This document shows, piece by piece, positions 21,906-23,039 of a DNA stretch of 23,039 nucleotides (position 1 is the first letter of the stretch; every line of letters starts with the position of its first letter). Origin of the DNA: a virus. Location: IMG/VR virus record IMGVR_UViG_3300033149_006550, positions 1 to 23,039 of that record, one strand, 5' to 3'. The position numbers and the translations under genes are program-made. The notes beneath the pieces were generated by a model, which saw only the letters and a list, made by a program, of their open reading frames with translations, was not told the DNA's origin and did not search any database.

Positions 21906-22228
21906 TGAAGGTAATTTTTATATCTGGTCCTTATCGTGGTTATGGTATATGGCCTTTATCATGGGTACGAAGACAAACCAATATTAGACGTGCTAGAAAA
22001 GTTGCCTTAAAATATTGGGAAAAAGGTTATGTTGTAATATGTCCTCATTTAAATACAATGAATTTTGATGGAATTTGTGAGGATGAAATATGGCTTAGGG
22101 GAGATATAGAAATATTGAATCGTTGCGATGAAATTGTAATGATGAAAAATTGGAAAAAATCTGTAGGAGCAATTCAGGAATATAAAACCGCAATTCAACA
22201 AGGAATATTTATACGGATGGATAGATGA
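21905..22228 (+). CDS. DUF4406 / nucleoside 2-deoxyribosyltransferase-like protein
   Basis: 107 residues. FISGPYRG (5-12) is the phosphate/ribose loop signature, VICPHLNTMNFDG (44-56) the middle motif, D67 and D75 conserved acidic sites, and WKKSVGAIQEYKTA (83-96) the segment bearing the catalytic-type Glu (E92). Relatives cleave or exchange the base of deoxynucleosides or nucleotides. ATG 21905 is preferred over ATG 21878: the latter lies inside the promoter element, directly after TATAAT, and AAAGGGG sits before 21905. Stop overlaps the next start by ATGA. The fold call is good; the substrate is unknown. Confidence 0.75.
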   Translation: MKVIFISGPYRGYGIWPLSWVRRQTNIRRARKVALKYWEKGYVVICPHLNTMNFDGICEDEIWLRGDIEILNRCDEIVMMKNWKKSVGAIQEYKTAIQQGIFIRMDR

Positions 22229-23039
22229 TAAAAAAAATAACAGTAAAAAATTTTCAATCTCATAAAAATACAGTTTTAAATTTATCAGAAGGAGTTAATA
22301 TTATAACTGGTATTTCTGATTCTGGAAAAACTGCTATAGTGAGGAGTTTAAGATGGCTTTTATTTAATAGACCTATAGGTTTTGGTTTTCGTTCTCATTG
22401 GGCAAAGGGAAAAGATATAACTTCAATTAATGTGGATGGAATTGAAAGAAGAAGAAATGATTTTGAAGATGAATATTATATAGATGGACAAATATTTAAA
22501 GCTATGAAAGGGGAAGTCCCACAAGAAATAAAAAATAAATTGGGATTAGAAGAGATAAATGTTCAATATCAGATTAATCTTCCTTTTCTATTATGTGAAT
22601 CTTCAGGAAAAGTTGCAAGAATTTTAAATGATATTGTGGGGTTAGATGATATTGGAAGAATTTTGGGAAATATTAATTCAATAATAAAAGAAACTTCTAT
22701 GGATATTAAAGTAATTAATAAGGAGATAGAAAAAATAGACGAGGATATTCAATTACATATTTATGTTGAGGATTTAAAAAATGATGTGGGATTCCTGGAG
22801 ACATATTTGGAAGAGTATGAAAAGATTTCCTATTTTTCTAAAGGACTTGAAGATAGCATTGAACATATTAAGGATATTCAAGAGCATATTTACTTCCTTG
22901 AAAAAAGAAATGTAATAGATGAATCCTGTTCTGAAATTGAAAGTCTTGGTTGGGATTGGAGGGAAATGGGAGAAGAAATTTCTATCCTACAATCCTGCAT
23001 ATCTAATTTAAAGCATATATCAAATCATATTTGTCAATT
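22225..23039 (+). CDS. SMC/Rad50-like recombination ATPase (gp46-like), 3' end outside the window
   Basis: At least 271 residues, open to the window edge. The start MIKKITVKNFQSHKNT, with the Q/SH signature, then GISDSGKT (Walker A, 29-36) and IVRSLRWLLFNRP, matches the N-terminal half-ATPase of Rad50/SbcC/T4 gp46. From about residue 150 it becomes a heptad-like coiled coil. The protein should end with a Walker B half beyond the window and pair with an Mre11/SbcD/gp47-like nuclease, not visible here. It would resect DNA ends to make ssDNA for the RecA-like recombinase. The ATG overlaps the previous gene by four bases. Confidence 0.85.
   Translation, partial: MIKKITVKNFQSHKNTVLNLSEGVNIITGISDSGKTAIVRSLRWLLFNRPIGFGFRSHWAKGKDITSINVDGIERRRNDFEDEYYIDGQIFKAMKGEVPQEIKNKLGLEEINVQYQINLPFLLCESSGKVARILNDIVGLDDIGRILGNINSIIKETSMDIKVINKEIEKIDEDIQLHIYVEDLKNDVGFLETYLEEYEKISYFSKGLEDSIEHIKDIQEHIYFLEKRNVIDESCSEIESLGWDWREMGEEISILQSCISNLKHISNHICQ

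Noticed and set aside
1-23039. CRISPR array, IS element, toxin-antitoxin pair or defence system
   Set aside because: No regularly spaced repeats, no transposase motifs, and no toxin-like partner for the ribbon-helix-helix protein, whose neighbour is the HNH-QueD gene.

Overview
This window looks like part of a lytic, double-stranded DNA phage genome with a strong A+T bias. A low-GC bacterial host, possibly a Firmicute, fits the A+T content, the AGGAGG-type ribosome sites and the near-consensus TTGACA-N17-TATAAT promoters, but the host cannot be fixed from the sequence. All supported genes are on the + strand, are densely packed, and often overlap by ATGA or have no gap. I saw no convincing tRNA, rRNA, CRISPR array, IS element or virion gene. 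The only sizeable non-coding stretch is about 250 bp at 21655-21904.

Layout. (1) 47-6445, first replication block: a winged-helix replication protein, two small unknown proteins, a DnaB-like helicase, a DNA methyltransferase interrupted by a large LAGLIDADG intein at its DPPY motif, and a UvsW-like SF2 helicase. (2) 6459-7405: a strong promoter and a small zinc-finger/TOPRIM primase. (3) 7429-13074, a 7-deazaguanine DNA-modification cluster: a ribbon-helix-helix protein, an HNH-nuclease/QueD fusion, QueE, a winged-helix protein, FolE, a second cysteine-less QueD-like T-fold protein, a GT4 glycosyltransferase resembling tRNA-queuosine mannosyltransferases, and a DpdA-type transglycosylase. (4) 13064-17135: beta-type sliding clamp, a phosphomannose-isomerase-like cupin, an unknown protein, and a family A DNA polymerase split into a UDG-like/3'-5' exonuclease gene and a polymerase gene. 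(5) 17132-21654: promoter, clamp loader ATPase, coiled-coil protein, gp32-like ssDNA-binding protein, RecA/UvsX-like recombinase, PD-(D/E)XK nuclease and a Cys/Lys-rich protein. (6) 21655-end: a structured regulatory region with a duplicated promoter-like element, a DUF4406/deoxyribosyltransferase-like protein, and the start of an SMC/Rad50 (gp46-like) ATPase cut by the window edge.

How it fits together. FolE, QueD and QueE turn GTP into 7-carboxy-7-deazaguanine (CDG). The DpdA-family enzyme would swap a 7-deazaguanine for guanine in phage DNA, giving resistance to restriction. No QueC is seen here, so the inserted base may be CDG or a derivative other than preQ0, unless QueC lies outside the window or comes from the host. 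The second T-fold protein and the glycosyltransferase sit between FolE and DpdA and are the best candidates for unrecognised steps that tailor this base. That is the most promising lead in the window. The flanking genes form a nearly complete replisome and recombination set that mixes bacterial-type parts (beta clamp, DnaX-like loader, DnaB, PolA) with T4-type parts (gp32, UvsX, UvsW, gp46-like).
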